The position numbers were made by a program, and so were the translations under genes. A DNA stretch of 57,830 nt from Herpetosiphonaceae bacterium (GTDB taxonomy: Bacteria; Chloroflexota; Chloroflexia; Chloroflexales; Kallotenuaceae), in the NCBI GenBank assembly GCA_036374795.1, contig DASUTC010000367.1, forward strand, positions 1 through 57,830. Direction: 5' to 3'. The notes under the pieces are model-generated. The model did not search any database. It was not told the DNA's origin and saw only the letters and a program-made list of their open reading frames with translations. How positions within the stretch are numbered: position 1 is the stretch's first letter; each line of letters begins with the position of its first letter. Positions 48,591-56,831 of this stretch are shown here, one piece after another.

Positions 48591-49081
48591 TGACAGAACA
48601 GATCGAACCAATGACCAAAGAGGACGCGCTGGCGCATGTGGCACACTATGCGGTGCTCCACTGGTTTGCGGCTCCCGGCAGTCCCGCGCCACATATCTAT
48701 CGTGTGCGGGCGTGGGCCGTGCGCGACGATGGATCGGACTGGCAGCCTGCCGAGCCGAACTGGTGGATCGGGATTGACGATCCAAGCGATCAACTTGAGG
48801 AGATGGGCTACCACTTGTTTGATGACGGGCAGATTGAGCGCGATCCGTCTGACTCAGGGCCAGAGCAGCCCGCCGACGATGAGTGCATGATTTTTGACTT
48901 CACGATCCCCCTGCTTGAAGCCGCACTTCAAGAGCAGATCCGATTTTACAGTTGGTGCGCTCGTGGAAAACAACCAGGCGAGGAAGCCTACCGGGCAGAG
49001 TGTGCGGCTAAGGCTGAAGCGCTGCAATTCGCGCTTAACTTACTGCGTGGCGAATCGTCATCAGTGACCTATATGTCCTGA
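48590..49081 (+). CDS. Hypothetical acidic protein
   Basis: 163 aa from ATG 48590 (TAATG overlap). Acidic alpha/beta, EDALAHVAHYAVLHWFAAPG, WWIGIDDPSDQLEEMGYHLFDDG, CMIFDFTIPLLEAALQEQI. It ends the rightward 47-49-kb unit. No family recognised. Confidence 0.55.
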   Translation: MTEQIEPMTKEDALAHVAHYAVLHWFAAPGSPAPHIYRVRAWAVRDDGSDWQPAEPNWWIGIDDPSDQLEEMGYHLFDDGQIERDPSDSGPEQPADDECMIFDFTIPLLEAALQEQIRFYSWCARGKQPGEEAYRAECAAKAEALQFALNLLRGESSSVTYMS

Positions 49082-49151
49082 CACACCAACGCCCACCGAG
49101 CAGGGCCAGGCGGGCGCGGGCGGCGGTGCGGATTATCCGTAGTATACCAGT

Positions 49152-49208
49152 ACATTCATGCAATTTCTAGGCATGATGATTGCATGAATGTCAAATCGGT
49201 GCTATACT
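49152..49208 (+). promoter_or_regulatory. Rightward promoter with repressor operator (49.2 kb)
   Basis: TTGCAT (49180-49185), 17 nt, TATACT (49203-49208) with TGC before the -10. The operator ACATTCATGCAA (49152-49163) - 16 nt - TTGCATGAATGT (49180-49191) covers the -35. It controls entry into the lysis and packaging genes. Confidence 0.8.
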
Positions 49209-49216
49209 AAATCTGC

Positions 49217-49261
49217 GGTGCAGGAGCTTGATTCGTCTAGCTCCCTGCGCCGTTGTTTGTT
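49217..49261 (+). terminator. Leader attenuator before the lysis cassette
   Basis: GGTGCAGGAGCT (49217-49228) pairs with AGCTCCCTGCGCC (49239-49251), 12 bp with one bulged C, followed by TTGTTTGTT. The hairpin starts about two bases after the predicted transcription start, so nearly all transcripts would stop here without antitermination. Confidence 0.7.
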
Positions 49262-49304
49262 AATCCGCACAGAGGGAGAGAGGCCGAGCGGATGATCGAG
49301 GGCT

Positions 49305-49718
49305 ATGACGACACGACGACGACCGGGGCGGGCTGTGACATCATCAACTGAGACAACATTGCTACAAGATGTACGGACTGGCCTAGAGGCACTAACCACC
49401 GCTATGTCGGATATGCGCGAATCTGTGGAGCGCTTATCGGATCTGGTTGACGGCAATGATCGGCGGGGGGTTGAGGGGATTCGTACCCAGCTCAACTTGA
49501 TCCGAGGTCGCGTCGAGAGTTTACATAAAGATGTTGCGCCCGTACCCCAGATTGTGATCGACATGGCGACGCTCAAGACGCGGATCGGCACGCTGGAGGA
49601 CGAGCGCACCAAGATCCGCTATATCCTGGTCGGCATGGGCCTGCTGCTCACGCTGATCGGGCTCGTCACCGGCGACGATATTTTGACCGGCATTGCTCGT
49701 TTACTAGGAGCGCCTTAG
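49305..49718 (+). CDS. Coiled-coil, single-TM protein of the lysis cassette (XhlA-like)
   Basis: 137 aa. Long coiled coil (residues 25-100) and one C-terminal TM (YILVGMGLLLTLIGLVTG), the plan of XhlA/hemolysin-type proteins that precede holins. It directly abuts the holin gene. Confidence 0.65.
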   Translation: MTTRRRPGRAVTSSTETTLLQDVRTGLEALTTAMSDMRESVERLSDLVDGNDRRGVEGIRTQLNLIRGRVESLHKDVAPVPQIVIDMATLKTRIGTLEDERTKIRYILVGMGLLLTLIGLVTGDDILTGIARLLGAP

Positions 49719-50057
49719 ATGGATCTCGACGTTGTGAATTGGACCAATCTGTTTATCGCGCTCTCGGTGCCGCTGGCCGCGCTGATTGGCCGCTGCGAGT
49801 GGCCGGATCTCGTCAAGTTCTACCTGTCGTTTGTGCTGGCGGCGGGCGCGTACTTCCTCGGCCAGTGGTTTGACGGGCAGGCGCTGCTCTGGCCGCTCCC
49901 GGTCGAGACGGTCGGCGCGATCTTAGCCGCGTTCGGGGTGCAGCAGGGGATTTTCCAGCACGCCAAGCGCTCGACCTGGCTGATCACGCTGGCCGAGTTC
50001 GGGAGCCAGCAGGTGCGGGCGGCGGGGCTGTTCGATACCGATCGGCGGGCGCGCTGA
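49719..50057 (+). CDS. Holin-like membrane protein
   Basis: 112 aa with three hydrophobic segments (LFIALSVPLAALIG; FYLSFVLAAGAYFLGQW; TVGAILAAFGVQQGIF) and a charged C-terminus. One base after the previous stop; overlaps the next ATG. Position before an amidase makes a pore-forming holin the likely role. Confidence 0.7.
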   Translation: MDLDVVNWTNLFIALSVPLAALIGRCEWPDLVKFYLSFVLAAGAYFLGQWFDGQALLWPLPVETVGAILAAFGVQQGIFQHAKRSTWLITLAEFGSQQVRAAGLFDTDRRAR

Positions 50058-50143
50058 TGATCGTGAGTTATCTCTGTCTCGCGCTGTTCTGCGCGGTGTT
50101 GTTTGCGCCGGGCTGCGCGGCCTGGTGGGATCGGGAGGATTGA
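50057..50143 (+). CDS. Tiny lipobox peptide in the lysis cassette
   Basis: 28 aa, ATGA-coupled to the holin. A hydrophobic signal then FAPGC resembles a lipobox, leaving a 9-residue lipopeptide AAWWDRED. Could be a minimal spanin-type or holin-modulating peptide. It is followed 2 nt later by the amidase start. Confidence 0.5.
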   Translation: MIVSYLCLALFCAVLFAPGCAAWWDRED

Positions 50144-50145
50144 GG

Positions 50146-50631
50146 ATGTATTTCGCAACGCCACCACTCGCGATCACGGATCTGCCGACGAAGCACACCT
50201 ACGGGGTGCTTACGCCGCGCCTGATTGTGATTCATGCAACCGCCGGCACGGATAGCCGCGAATGGCTGGTCGAAAACCCCGAAGGACTGTCGATCCATCG
50301 CCTGATCCAGAAGGACGGCACGATCTACAAGATGGCCGATGACCTCGTGTCGTGCGGGCATGTAGGCCGCAGCGCGTTGTGGGGTAATCGCTGGCTGAAT
50401 AAGATCGCACTCGGCATCGAGCTAGAGAACCGGAACAACGGGCGCGACCCGTATCCGACGGCGCAGGTCGAGGCGTGCGCCGCGCAGGTCGTCGAATGGC
50501 TGGGCCGCTTCGGGCCGCTGCCGGTCGTCGGGCATTATCAGGTTGATACGCTCGGCAAGACCGACCCAAAGGGCTTTCCCTGGTGGACGTTTTGGGAGTG
50601 TGTCCGCAAACGCACTCCGCAGGCAGGCTAG
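50146..50631 (+). CDS. Endolysin, N-acetylmuramoyl-L-alanine amidase (Amidase_2)
   Basis: 161 aa from ATG 50146 (GAGG upstream). LIVIHATAGTDSREW gives the first zinc His, SIHRLIQKDGTIYKMADD and GHVGRSALWG follow, and ALGIELENRNNG, VVGHYQVDTLGKTDPKGFPW give the remaining zinc ligands and the catalytic K-D pair. Single-domain; no cell-wall-binding domain and no signal peptide, so export depends on the holin. Confidence 0.9.
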   Translation: MYFATPPLAITDLPTKHTYGVLTPRLIVIHATAGTDSREWLVENPEGLSIHRLIQKDGTIYKMADDLVSCGHVGRSALWGNRWLNKIALGIELENRNNGRDPYPTAQVEACAAQVVEWLGRFGPLPVVGHYQVDTLGKTDPKGFPWWTFWECVRKRTPQAG

Positions 50632-50737
50632 CTGCCGCCAGATCAGCAGGCACACATCCAACTCGAACGCTCCAGCGTGCTCAGCGGTGCTCCGCCCATG
50701 TTCGCCGGAGCACCGCATATTTGAAGAGGATACCCAC

Positions 50738-50884
50738 ATGGATCTCAAGATTCGTATTGATGCCTTTCGCCGACACTGTGAGCAGTTGATCGCGGGCGGG
50801 CGATACCGGCCTACCTGCACGCCGGCGGAATGGTGGGCTCTCTGGGCGCAGCTTGAGCACGATCTTGGGATTGCGGGGGCGTAG
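50738..50884 (+). CDS. Small hypothetical protein before terminase
   Basis: 48 aa from ATG 50738 (GAAGAGGA upstream): DLKIRIDAFRRHCEQLIAGG...TPAEWWALWAQLEHDLGIAG, two short helices. The 106 nt before it (50632-50737) hold no gene; CGCTCCAGCGTGC / GCGGTGCTCCGCC sequences there can form a GC hairpin. Confidence 0.55.
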   Translation: MDLKIRIDAFRRHCEQLIAGGRYRPTCTPAEWWALWAQLEHDLGIAGA

Positions 50885-50885
50885 G

Positions 50886-51338
50886 ATGACCGGGCGGGCA
50901 CAGACAAAACGGACACGTACACGCGCGCGGGCGGTGTTTCTCGTGGAGTTGCGGAAGTGCGGCAATGTCAGCGACGCAGTAGCAGCGGCGGGCGTTGGCC
51001 GATCAACCGTGTATGAGTGGCGGGAGGCCGATCCCGACTTTCGGCAGCAGTGGGATGATGCGCTCGACGAGGCGGTTGATAGCCTGGAGCGGGAGGCATG
51101 GCGTCGCGCCCGCGACGGCGTGCAAGAGCCGGTGATCGGGCGGGTCGGCAGGGATCAGGATGGGCAGATCATCGGCGACGACGGCAACCCGCTGTACATC
51201 CGTAAGTACTCCGATACGCTCATGACTACGCTGCTCAAGGCGCATCGGCCCGACAAGTACCGGGAGCGTGTGGACGCAAATCTCAACCATAGCGGCAATA
51301 TCCAGATCGAGTATGTGAATGATTGGCGCGACCAGTAG
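50886..51338 (+). CDS. terS: Terminase small subunit
   Basis: 150 aa from ATG 50886. Basic start, then AVFLVELRKCGNVSDAVAAAGVGRSTVYEWREADPDF split across an HTH, which recognises the packaging site, and an oligomerisation helix pair (WDDALDEAVDSLEREAWRRA; YSDTLMTTLLKAHRPDKYRER). Overlaps the large subunit by 20 nt. Confidence 0.9.
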   Translation: MTGRAQTKRTRTRARAVFLVELRKCGNVSDAVAAAGVGRSTVYEWREADPDFRQQWDDALDEAVDSLEREAWRRARDGVQEPVIGRVGRDQDGQIIGDDGNPLYIRKYSDTLMTTLLKAHRPDKYRERVDANLNHSGNIQIEYVNDWRDQ

Positions 51339-52575
51339 CAAACGTATCAGGCTCCCTTATCCGCATCCCGGCCAGCGGCATGTGCGCACGCACCGGCGGC
51401 GCTTTACCTGGCTGGCGGCGGGGCGGCGCTGGCGCAAAACCACGCTGTTTGTCTCGCTGATGGTCGAGGCGGCGGCGAGTGGCACGCCGATTGTGTGGGG
51501 CGCGCCGACGTATGATCAGGTATTCACAGCCTGGGAGGAGCTGCGGCGGGCGGGGCGTGAGGTGATCAGCTTCAATCAGTCGCGCATGACCGCCACGCTT
51601 GGGCGCGGGCAGATGCTCTTTCGCTCACTCGACGATCCTGAGAATGCCCGGTCCAAGACAGCCGGCGGGATTGTCCTCGACGAGGTGGCGGATATTGCCG
51701 AAGTCGCCTGGGTGGAAGTGCTGCGGCCCATGCTCATGGACACGAACGGCTGGCTGCTGGCAGGCGGCACGCCCAAAGGTCGCAACTGGTTCTGGCGGGA
51801 GTGCATGGCCGCGCAGCGGGGCGACGATCCCGAAACGGTCTTCTTTCAGGCACCGAGCTTAGGGGCGACGATTACGGCGCAGGGCCTGGTCCGCGCGCCG
51901 CATCCGCTGGAAAACCCCGATCTGCCCTGGAAGGAGATTGAGCACCTGTACCGCACGATGCCGGAGCGCTCCTTTCGGCAGGAGATCCTCGCCGAGTTTA
52001 TCGAGGATGCGGGCGGCGTGTTTCGTGGCGTGCGCCGGCAGGCAACGGCCATACCGCAGACGCAGGCGATCGAGGGGCACGCCTATATCATCGGCGTGGA
52101 TTGGGGCCGCACGAACGATGCGACCGTGTTCAGTGTGATCGACGCGACGCTGATGCAGCAGGTGGCGGTTGATCGCATGACGGCGACCGATTACGCACTC
52201 CAGCGGGCGCGGCTGTGGGCGATGTGGGAGCGGTTTGGGCGCTGTACGGTCGTCGCCGAGATGAATAGCATGGGCGGGCCGCTCGTCGAGCAGCTGAGCC
52301 GCGACGGCCTGCGGGTGCGCGGCTTCCAGACGACGAGCGCGACCAAGAGCGTGATTATCGACGCCTTAGCGCTGGCCTTTGAGCGCGAAACGTTGCAAAT
52401 CCTACCCGACGAGTCGCAGATTGCCGAGCTTGAGGCGTATGAGAGTGAGCGGCTGCCGAGTGGCCTCATCCGCTACAGCGCGCCGGGCGGGATGCATGAC
52501 GACTATGTGATGGCGCTGGCGCTGGCGTATAGCGGCGTTGGGCGCACCAGTAGCGCGATCGGCGCATTTGGCTAA
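51319..52575 (+). CDS. terL: Terminase large subunit
   Basis: 418 aa packaging motor and nuclease. Walker A-like AAGRRWRKTTLF, Walker B GGIVLDEVADI, coupling motif GGTPKG, then the RNase H-like nuclease: IIGVDWGRTNDATVF (first Asp), VVAEMNSMG and MHDDYVMALALA (last Asp). Complete and in the expected place before the portal. The packaging mode cannot be fixed from sequence alone. Confidence 0.93.
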   Translation: MIGATSSKRIRLPYPHPGQRHVRTHRRRFTWLAAGRRWRKTTLFVSLMVEAAASGTPIVWGAPTYDQVFTAWEELRRAGREVISFNQSRMTATLGRGQMLFRSLDDPENARSKTAGGIVLDEVADIAEVAWVEVLRPMLMDTNGWLLAGGTPKGRNWFWRECMAAQRGDDPETVFFQAPSLGATITAQGLVRAPHPLENPDLPWKEIEHLYRTMPERSFRQEILAEFIEDAGGVFRGVRRQATAIPQTQAIEGHAYIIGVDWGRTNDATVFSVIDATLMQQVAVDRMTATDYALQRARLWAMWERFGRCTVVAEMNSMGGPLVEQLSRDGLRVRGFQTTSATKSVIIDALALAFERETLQILPDESQIAELEAYESERLPSGLIRYSAPGGMHDDYVMALALAYSGVGRTSSAIGAFG

Positions 52576-52583
52576 AGGAGTGC

Positions 52584-52901
52584 ATGGTGAGCGAGAGCAA
52601 CGAGACCGAGGTAACAGGCAGTTGGGACGGTGCGCGGATCTTGACGCTGGGCCGTGGTGAGGTGTCGGTCACGGCAGCCTATCAGCCGCACGAAGTAGGC
52701 GAGACGGCGATGCTGCTGCTGGAGCCGGGCCTGGGCTCAAGTGAGATCGGCGGGGAAGTCCCAGCGCGGCAGGCAGGGCAAGCGGTCTATCCGGTCGAGG
52801 GCTCAGTGGTGCTGATCTTCGAACATCCCGGCGCGGTGCAAGTCGTGATCGACAAACTCGAAGAGATCAAGGAGTCGCTGGTGCAGCGACTGGCTGCCTA
52901 A
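52584..52901 (+). CDS. Hypothetical protein between terminase and portal
   Basis: 105 aa beta-rich protein (ARILTLGRGEVSVTAAYQP, AVYPVEGSVVLIFEHPG) with a C-terminal helix. Eight nt after terL. No family recognised; perhaps a minor virion or packaging accessory. Confidence 0.55.
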   Translation: MVSESNETEVTGSWDGARILTLGRGEVSVTAAYQPHEVGETAMLLLEPGLGSSEIGGEVPARQAGQAVYPVEGSVVLIFEHPGAVQVVIDKLEEIKESLVQRLAA

Positions 52902-52902
52902 C

Positions 52903-53079
52903 ATGCAACGACTCCGCGCCATCCTCGTCCATGCGCTGCATCTGCTCCGCGCGGCGCTGCTCTGGCTCACGGCGGGCGGGTGCTATCTGGTCGGGCTGGC
53001 GGTCGGGGTCGGCGTGCGGTGGGCGCTGTGGTGCGTGGCGGGCTATCAGGCGGGCTATCAGGCGGGGAGGCAGCGGTGA
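52903..53079 (+). CDS. Small membrane protein
   Basis: 58 aa with one TM (LLWLTAGGCYLVGLAVGVGVRW) between basic ends and a short repeated YQAG. ATG lies one base after the previous stop. Role unknown. Confidence 0.5.
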   Translation: MQRLRAILVHALHLLRAALLWLTAGGCYLVGLAVGVGVRWALWCVAGYQAGYQAGRQR

Positions 53080-53273
53080 ACATTACCGACATAACCGATA
53101 AGCTCTGTGCTTGTCTTCCGACAATTGAGAAGGCATTGCAGTCTCCAGACTCTAGCGATCGCGAGTGGGGGAAGCAGCGGCTAGCGCTTGTGGCTGCATT
53201 GGCTCCCTTTGTCGGTTTCTATGCGCTGGAGCAGTTGACAGACGGACAGCAATCTAACACAGAGGCATCCTAG
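53076..53273 (+). CDS. Small hypothetical protein
   Basis: 65 aa, GTG start overlapping the previous stop (GTGA). Helical (DITDKLCACLPTIEKALQS; KQRLALVAALAPFVGFYALEQL). It ends one base before the portal ATG, so it is coupled to portal translation. Confidence 0.5.
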   Translation: MNITDITDKLCACLPTIEKALQSPDSSDREWGKQRLALVAALAPFVGFYALEQLTDGQQSNTEAS

Positions 53274-53274
53274 C

Positions 53275-55512
53275 ATGAGCAGCGGCACCGCATCCTGGTT
53301 CTCCCGCGTCGGCGCGACGTTCGCGGCGCTGGACAGCGCGTTCAAGGCCCGCCCGCCTGCGCCGGGGGAGTTGTACCCGGCGCGTTCCGGTGTGCCAACG
53401 TCCTATATGTCGTTTCCTGGGTGGGATGTGCTCGAAGCGCGCGGCAACACGAACAGCCAGGACGAACAGCGGGCCAAGACGGCGATCCGCTCGCCCTGGG
53501 TGTACTCGGACTTGCAGGCGATTGCCAACGAGGCCAGCGCCGCCGAACTGGTCGTCAAGGAGCGGCAGGGCAAGAAGCTCGAAGATGTCGAGAATCACAA
53601 CCTGGAGCTGCTATGGGAAAGCCCAAACCCGCACATGGGCCGCTCCTACCTGATCAGCTTTTGGTGCTGGAGCTACGTGCTGGCCTCCAAGTCCTATCTC
53701 TACTGGATGCCCGGCGATGGTGGAATTGCGGAGCTATGGCCGATCCCGCCGTTTATGATGAGCGCGCTGCCGGATGCCAAGGATCTGGTACGCGGCTATG
53801 CCTTCAAGAGCCGCCCGGACGCCGATCCGATTATCATCCCGCCGGAGTACATCACATTCAGTCGCTCGGTCAACATCTTTGACGTGCGCGACGGCCTGAG
53901 CTTCCTAGCGGCGGCACATCTCGGCATCGAGACGGACCTGGCCGCCGCAGAGTGGAATCGCAGCTTCTTCCGCGAGCAGAACGCGGTCCCGGATGGCCTG
54001 ATTACCATCCCCCGCGACACGCTCGACGGCGATCTGGCCCGCGTGCGGCAGGAGATCCGTGACTTCTTTGGCGGCACTCGGCGTGGCGTGGCGGTGGCGC
54101 GGGCGGGCGATATGGACTATAAGCCGTTCGGGCGCACGCAGAAGGACGCCGAGTTCTTAGCCGGGCGGCAGTTCTCCGAGAAAGAGATCGACCGCACGCT
54201 GGGCTTTCCCCAGGGCTACTGGTCGGAGCGGGCGAACCGGGCCAATGCGGAGCAGGCGCGGGCGACCATGATCGCGGGCGCGGTGTGGCCGCTGCTCGTG
54301 CGACTGGCCGAAGACATCAACGCACAGACCATGCCGCGCTGGTGGGGGGAGCAGTACCGGGCCGAGTTCAAGGACATCCGGCCCGAAGACCGCGAGTTGA
54401 AACTGCGTGAGCTGGAGTTCTACGCCAAGATCGAGACGATTGATCAGCTGCGTGAGCGTGTCGGCGACGAGCCGATCGGCGACGTGCGCGGGCTCATGCT
54501 GATCTCCGAACTGGAGAAGGGCACGCCGATCCCGACCTCGGAGCCGTCGCTGTTGATGGAAGACGAGATCGCGGCGATGGAGGAGGAAGCGGCAGCCGAG
54601 ATGCCAGAGGAGCCGATCGCCGACGAGGTGCCGCCAGAGGACGCCCCGATCGAGGAGGTGCCGCCCGACGCCACCGAGGAGTTGAAAGCCATCGACCTCG
54701 ACCGCTGGGAGCGCAAGGTGATCAAGGCCGTGCGGGCGGGCAAAAGCGCGGCGGCGGTCAAGTTCGAGAGCGCGGCCATTCCCAAAGACGAGCAGCAGCG
54801 CATCCGGCAGGCGCTCGGCGAGGCCCACGACGCGGCGGCGGTGCGGGCGGCGTTTACGGCGGTGGAGATCAAGACAGCGAAGCTTACACCCCAGGAGCAG
54901 GCGCTGCTGGATGAGGTGGAGACGATCCTGAAGCGCTTCAGCGGGCGGCTGGTCGATGCCGTGATCGACGGCGACACGCCCGACCTGACCGATCTGGAGT
55001 CCGCGCTCAAGGCGGCGATCCTGCCGGCGCTCGTCGATGCCGTGGTGAGCGGTGTGGCGCTCCAGGTCGATGCGGTGGGCGTGGCGATGGATGGCGCGCA
55101 GGCGGCGGCGCTGGCGCAGGAGTGGGCGGCGTCCTATGTGCCGGGTGCGGTGGGCGGCATGACGGGCACGACGCGGGACGCGCTGATCAAAGCCATCACG
55201 ACCTACCGCGCCACGTCGGGCATGACACGGCAGCAGGTCGCGCAGCTGCTGGCTCCCTATTTCGGCGCGGCGAAAGCGGATGTGATTGCCACCACTGAGA
55301 TCACGCGGGCCAACGCGCAGGCGGCGAAAGTCTATAACGACTATCTGAAGGAGCAAGGACTGGACTACGAGTTCATCTGGCAAACCAACAACGACGAGCG
55401 CGTCTGCCCGAAGTGCGCGCCGAAGAACGGCCAAGTCACCGACGCCGACACGCTGCCGCCGGGGCATCCGCGCTGCCGGTGCGGCGTGACCCAGCGCCGC
55501 AAGCGAGACTAG
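53275..55512 (+). CDS. Portal protein fused to a MuF head-morphogenesis domain
   Basis: 745 aa. Residues 1 to about 420 are an HK97-type portal (SPWVYSDLQAIANEASAAEL, WESPNPHMGRSYLISFWCWSY, PDGLITIPRD, FLAGRQFSEKEIDRTLGFPQGYW). An acidic linker (about 425-475) leads to helices and then the SPP1 gp7/Mu gpF-type domain (about 560-745): TTEITRANAQAAKVYNDYLKEQ and the zinc-like end NDERVCPKCAPKNG...PPGHPRCRCG. Usually these are two genes; fusion would place the MuF domain at every portal subunit. Confidence 0.9.
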   Translation: MSSGTASWFSRVGATFAALDSAFKARPPAPGELYPARSGVPTSYMSFPGWDVLEARGNTNSQDEQRAKTAIRSPWVYSDLQAIANEASAAELVVKERQGKKLEDVENHNLELLWESPNPHMGRSYLISFWCWSYVLASKSYLYWMPGDGGIAELWPIPPFMMSALPDAKDLVRGYAFKSRPDADPIIIPPEYITFSRSVNIFDVRDGLSFLAAAHLGIETDLAAAEWNRSFFREQNAVPDGLITIPRDTLDGDLARVRQEIRDFFGGTRRGVAVARAGDMDYKPFGRTQKDAEFLAGRQFSEKEIDRTLGFPQGYWSERANRANAEQARATMIAGAVWPLLVRLAEDINAQTMPRWWGEQYRAEFKDIRPEDRELKLRELEFYAKIETIDQLRERVGDEPIGDVRGLMLISELEKGTPIPTSEPSLLMEDEIAAMEEEAAAEMPEEPIADEVPPEDAPIEEVPPDATEELKAIDLDRWERKVIKAVRAGKSAAAVKFESAAIPKDEQQRIRQALGEAHDAAAVRAAFTAVEIKTAKLTPQEQALLDEVETILKRFSGRLVDAVIDGDTPDLTDLESALKAAILPALVDAVVSGVALQVDAVGVAMDGAQAAALAQEWAASYVPGAVGGMTGTTRDALIKAITTYRATSGMTRQQVAQLLAPYFGAAKADVIATTEITRANAQAAKVYNDYLKEQGLDYEFIWQTNNDERVCPKCAPKNGQVTDADTLPPGHPRCRCGVTQRRKRD

Positions 55513-55513
55513 C

Positions 55514-55978
55514 ATGAAGCTGACGATTGATGTGAACATCGGCGATGTGCTCTCCGTCCTGGACAAGGCCGACCCGGAGCCATTGGCGCGGGTGATTGGC
55601 GTGGCGGTGGCCGAAGAGGTCCGAAACGAGGTCACGCCCTACCCGCTGGCGGCGCGCAAGCCGCAGCCGTTCACGAGCGCCAAGCAGCGCCGGTTCTTTT
55701 TTGCGGCGCTCAAGAAAGGGCAGATCACCGTCCCCTACCGGCGCGGCAGCGATCCGCGCTCCGAGACGCTGGGCCGCAAGTGGATTATCCAGCCCGGCGC
55801 AGGCGGCGCGACGCTGACGAACACAGCCAGTTACAGCGACCTTGTGCAGAACAAAAAGAAGCAAGCGCCCTATCACAAAGGTGTCTGGACCACCGACGAG
55901 GACGCCGCCCGCAAAGTGGAGCAGAGCGGCGTCGCCGCCAAGATTGCCGAAGATGTGATCACACGGAGACTCACATGA
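55514..55978 (+). CDS. Head-tail joining protein (gp10-like)
   Basis: 154 aa one base after the portal stop. VIGVAVAEEVRNEVTPYPLAARK, TSAKQRRFFFAALKKGQI, GSDPRSETLGRKW and ASYSDLVQNKKKQAPYHKG follow the pattern of HK97 gp10/neck proteins found in many siphoviruses. Its place before the capsid genes is unusual for a neck protein. Confidence 0.6.
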   Translation: MKLTIDVNIGDVLSVLDKADPEPLARVIGVAVAEEVRNEVTPYPLAARKPQPFTSAKQRRFFFAALKKGQITVPYRRGSDPRSETLGRKWIIQPGAGGATLTNTASYSDLVQNKKKQAPYHKGVWTTDEDAARKVEQSGVAAKIAEDVITRRLT

Positions 55979-56253
55979 CCATCGCCCCCGCACCGCGCCC
56001 GGTCCTCAAAGACGATCCCGTTACCGAAGCGCGACTCGACGAACTCGCCGAGCGCCTGGCTCCCCGCGTGGCCGAGCGGGCGCTGCTGCTCATGCAGGCC
56101 GAGCGCCGACCGGCGGCGATGAAGGTCCGCGAGGCGCTGCTGGCGCTGCTGCGCGGCTGGGAAGATCTGTTCGATCTGCCGCGCTCGGTGCCGACGCGGG
56201 TTGAGCGCGGCGAAGTGGTGCGCCCGGAGCGGCGGGAGCATCATAATCGGTAG
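55975..56253 (+). CDS. Hypothetical helical protein
   Basis: 92 aa from ATG 55975 (ATGA overlap). EARLDELAERLAPRVAERALLLMQ and KVREALLALLRGWEDLFDL are amphipathic helices; the tail is basic. Possibly a scaffold-like or neck accessory; not recognised. Confidence 0.5.
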   Translation: MTIAPAPRPVLKDDPVTEARLDELAERLAPRVAERALLLMQAERRPAAMKVREALLALLRGWEDLFDLPRSVPTRVERGEVVRPERREHHNR

Positions 56254-56305
56254 TTTGTGGCGTTGGGATGCGCTAAATCCTTGACGCGGGGTGTATACTG
56301 AGGGT

Positions 56306-56467
56306 ATGGAAGATCAAATTACAACAGTCAAACCAGGCGCGATCGTTCGAGTATTGGATACTAATCAGATCGTTCGTGTAGTTGAGGAAGCAGATCCCGG
56401 TTGTTGGATCTGCGATGATGGGTATATACGTCCATCGGCGATGCTCAGAACCGTCTTAGAGCAGTGA
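56306..56467 (+). CDS. Small SH3-like protein
   Basis: 53 aa. VKPGAIVRVLDTNQIVRVVEEADPG...DDGYIRPSAMLRTV is the strand pattern of a small SH3-type barrel. A TATACT hexamer (56294-56299) lies 6 nt before the ATG, so it may have its own promoter with almost no leader. AT-richer than its neighbours. Confidence 0.5.
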   Translation: MEDQITTVKPGAIVRVLDTNQIVRVVEEADPGCWICDDGYIRPSAMLRTVLEQ

Positions 56468-56474
56468 GGGAGCT

Positions 56475-56831
56475 ATGGACCAAAATCCTGATAACGATCC
56501 CCTATGCGGACTATCGGCGGCTGATCTCGATCGCATCACACAGGCGGGCCTTGCAGGGGCGGAAGCTGGGCAGACCTGGCGGGATACGATTGCACGGGTG
56601 TTGGATGCCGCACCGAGCGCCGACGATACCCCGTTCTCGGCGCTTGCGCTGGGCCTGACCATGCCCAAAGCTGACGAGGTGAGCGCGGACGGTCGGCGGC
56701 ATACGTGGAATCTCGGTGTTCCTGTGTCTGTACTCTACTCTGGCGATCTGCCGCCCAACACGCTAGAGCTACGCGACGCCAGCGGGCGCGTCGTCGGGCG
56801 GATTGTGAATATTGGAGATGGTGATGCGTGA
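56475..56831 (+). CDS. Hypothetical protein
   Basis: 118 aa, GAGGGAG upstream. Helical first half (SAADLDRITQAGLAGAEAGQTWRD) and a beta second half (TWNLGVPVSVLYSGDLPPNTLELRDASGRVVG). Overlaps the next gene by 8 nt. Confidence 0.5.
   Translation: MDQNPDNDPLCGLSAADLDRITQAGLAGAEAGQTWRDTIARVLDAAPSADDTPFSALALGLTMPKADEVSADGRRHTWNLGVPVSVLYSGDLPPNTLELRDASGRVVGRIVNIGDGDA

Noticed and set aside
54157-55635. Minus-strand 492-codon open frame opposite the portal gene
   Set aside because: Arg/His-rich antisense shadow of the portal-MuF coding frame with no recognisable motif.
56279-56299. TTGACG ... TATACT as a full promoter before the 53-aa gene
   Set aside because: Spacing is far too short for a -35/-10 pair; only the TATACT hexamer is kept as a possible -10.
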